Origin: an uncultured Paracoccaceae bacterium
Lineage (GTDB): Bacteria > Pseudomonadota > Alphaproteobacteria > Rhodobacterales > Rhodobacteraceae
Reading direction: 5' to 3'
Assembly (NCBI GenBank): GCA_947489325.1
Contig: CANLDA010000009.1
Location: 93,463-157,462 of the forward strand
Length of the DNA stretch: 64,000 nt
Under the pieces are notes generated by a model. That model was not told the DNA's origin and made no database searches. It saw only the letters and a list, made by a program, of their open reading frames with translations. The position numbers were made by a program, and so were the translations under genes. Positions 63,930 to 64,000 of the stretch are shown piece after piece (position 1 is the first letter of the stretch; each line of letters begins with the position of its first letter).

Positions 63930-64000
63930 TTGGACGAAACCGCTCCCGCGGTATTGGCGCTTTTGGCGGGTTTTGCGCGTTGATGTGAGCGGCGTGGATT

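Noticed and set aside
1..64000. tRNA, rRNA, tmRNA or CRISPR array
   Set aside because: All gaps over 100 bases were read for cloverleaf-like or repeat-spacer patterns; none was convincing, although a search program could still find a small RNA.

Overview
The window is a 64 kb piece of an alphaproteobacterial chromosome, almost certainly a marine Roseobacter-group member of the Rhodobacteraceae. The reasons are a C4-type 5-aminolevulinate synthase (hemA) with an FNR/FnrL-type box upstream, the xerD/aroK/aroB neighbourhood, DUF4167, DUF1499 and DUF2189 proteins, a DmgDH-type dehydrogenase, and base composition in the low to mid fifties percent GC as judged by eye. I found no rRNA, tRNA, CRISPR array, insertion sequence or prophage. 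Most of the window is core genome with intact genes; only aroB at the left edge is cut.

Layout. 1-5.6 kb: aroK-aroB on the minus strand, divergent from an overlapping three-gene unit (49-aa membrane peptide, helical periplasmic protein, xerD); then an odd metallophosphoesterase and a CNNM/CBS membrane protein. 5.6-11.9 kb: membrane LytTR regulator, YceI protein, dimethylglycine dehydrogenase-like enzyme, YcaQ/AlkZ-like protein, MobA-like nucleotidyltransferase. 12.0-16.2 kb: RND efflux adaptor and pump. 16.2-19.8 kb: a less familiar stretch with a 77-aa protein divergent from an XRE-type sensor-regulator, an acetyltransferase-like protein, a 38-aa Pro/Lys-rich ORF, a TfoX C-terminal-domain protein and an NmrA-like protein. 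19.9-25.7 kb: ndk, an ABC-F ATPase, marC, an aspartic protease, holC and pepA. 25.8-33.2 kb: the tightly overlapped envelope/translation operon lptF-lptG-lptD-surA-pdxA-rsmA. 33.4-40.4 kb: YHS protein plus TetR regulator, DUF4167, prmC-prfA, a small secreted Cys-rich protein overlapping a DUF1499 gene, an M20 amidohydrolase, and mazG. 40.5-41.8 kb: two orphan genes with no recognisable family. 42.0-44.6 kb: ilvB-ilvN under an apparent leader-peptide attenuator. 44.9-49.3 kb: HTH regulator, Rieske oxygenase with a 70-aa overlapping partner, DUF2189, prfB. 49.5-58.4 kb: PLP decarboxylase, mrcA, amidase, aminotransferase, M48-TPR protease, DsbA-like protein. 58.5-63.9 kb: ispG, rodZ-like, hemA and an M20 dipeptidase.

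How genes work together. LptF/LptG/LptD and SurA move lipopolysaccharide to the outer membrane and assemble the machinery. PBP1a, the AMIN-domain amidase and the RodZ-like protein remodel the wall. PrmC methylates the GGQ motif of both release factors encoded here (prfA, prfB). The DmgDH-like enzyme and possibly the Rieske oxygenase could serve glycine betaine demethylation, though they are 38 kb apart and this is inference.

The signals I rate highest are non-coding or very small: a 16-aa leader peptide carrying the run Leu-Ile-Val-Val-Leu with mutually exclusive hairpins before ilvB; a three-copy 27-nt element starting TTTCTTCTTGG, always placed 3' of a gene and followed by GC-rich hairpins; a 61-nt palindrome with a half copy 10 kb away; a divergent promoter with two stacked palindromes; and short genes of 49, 38, 77 and 70 codons.
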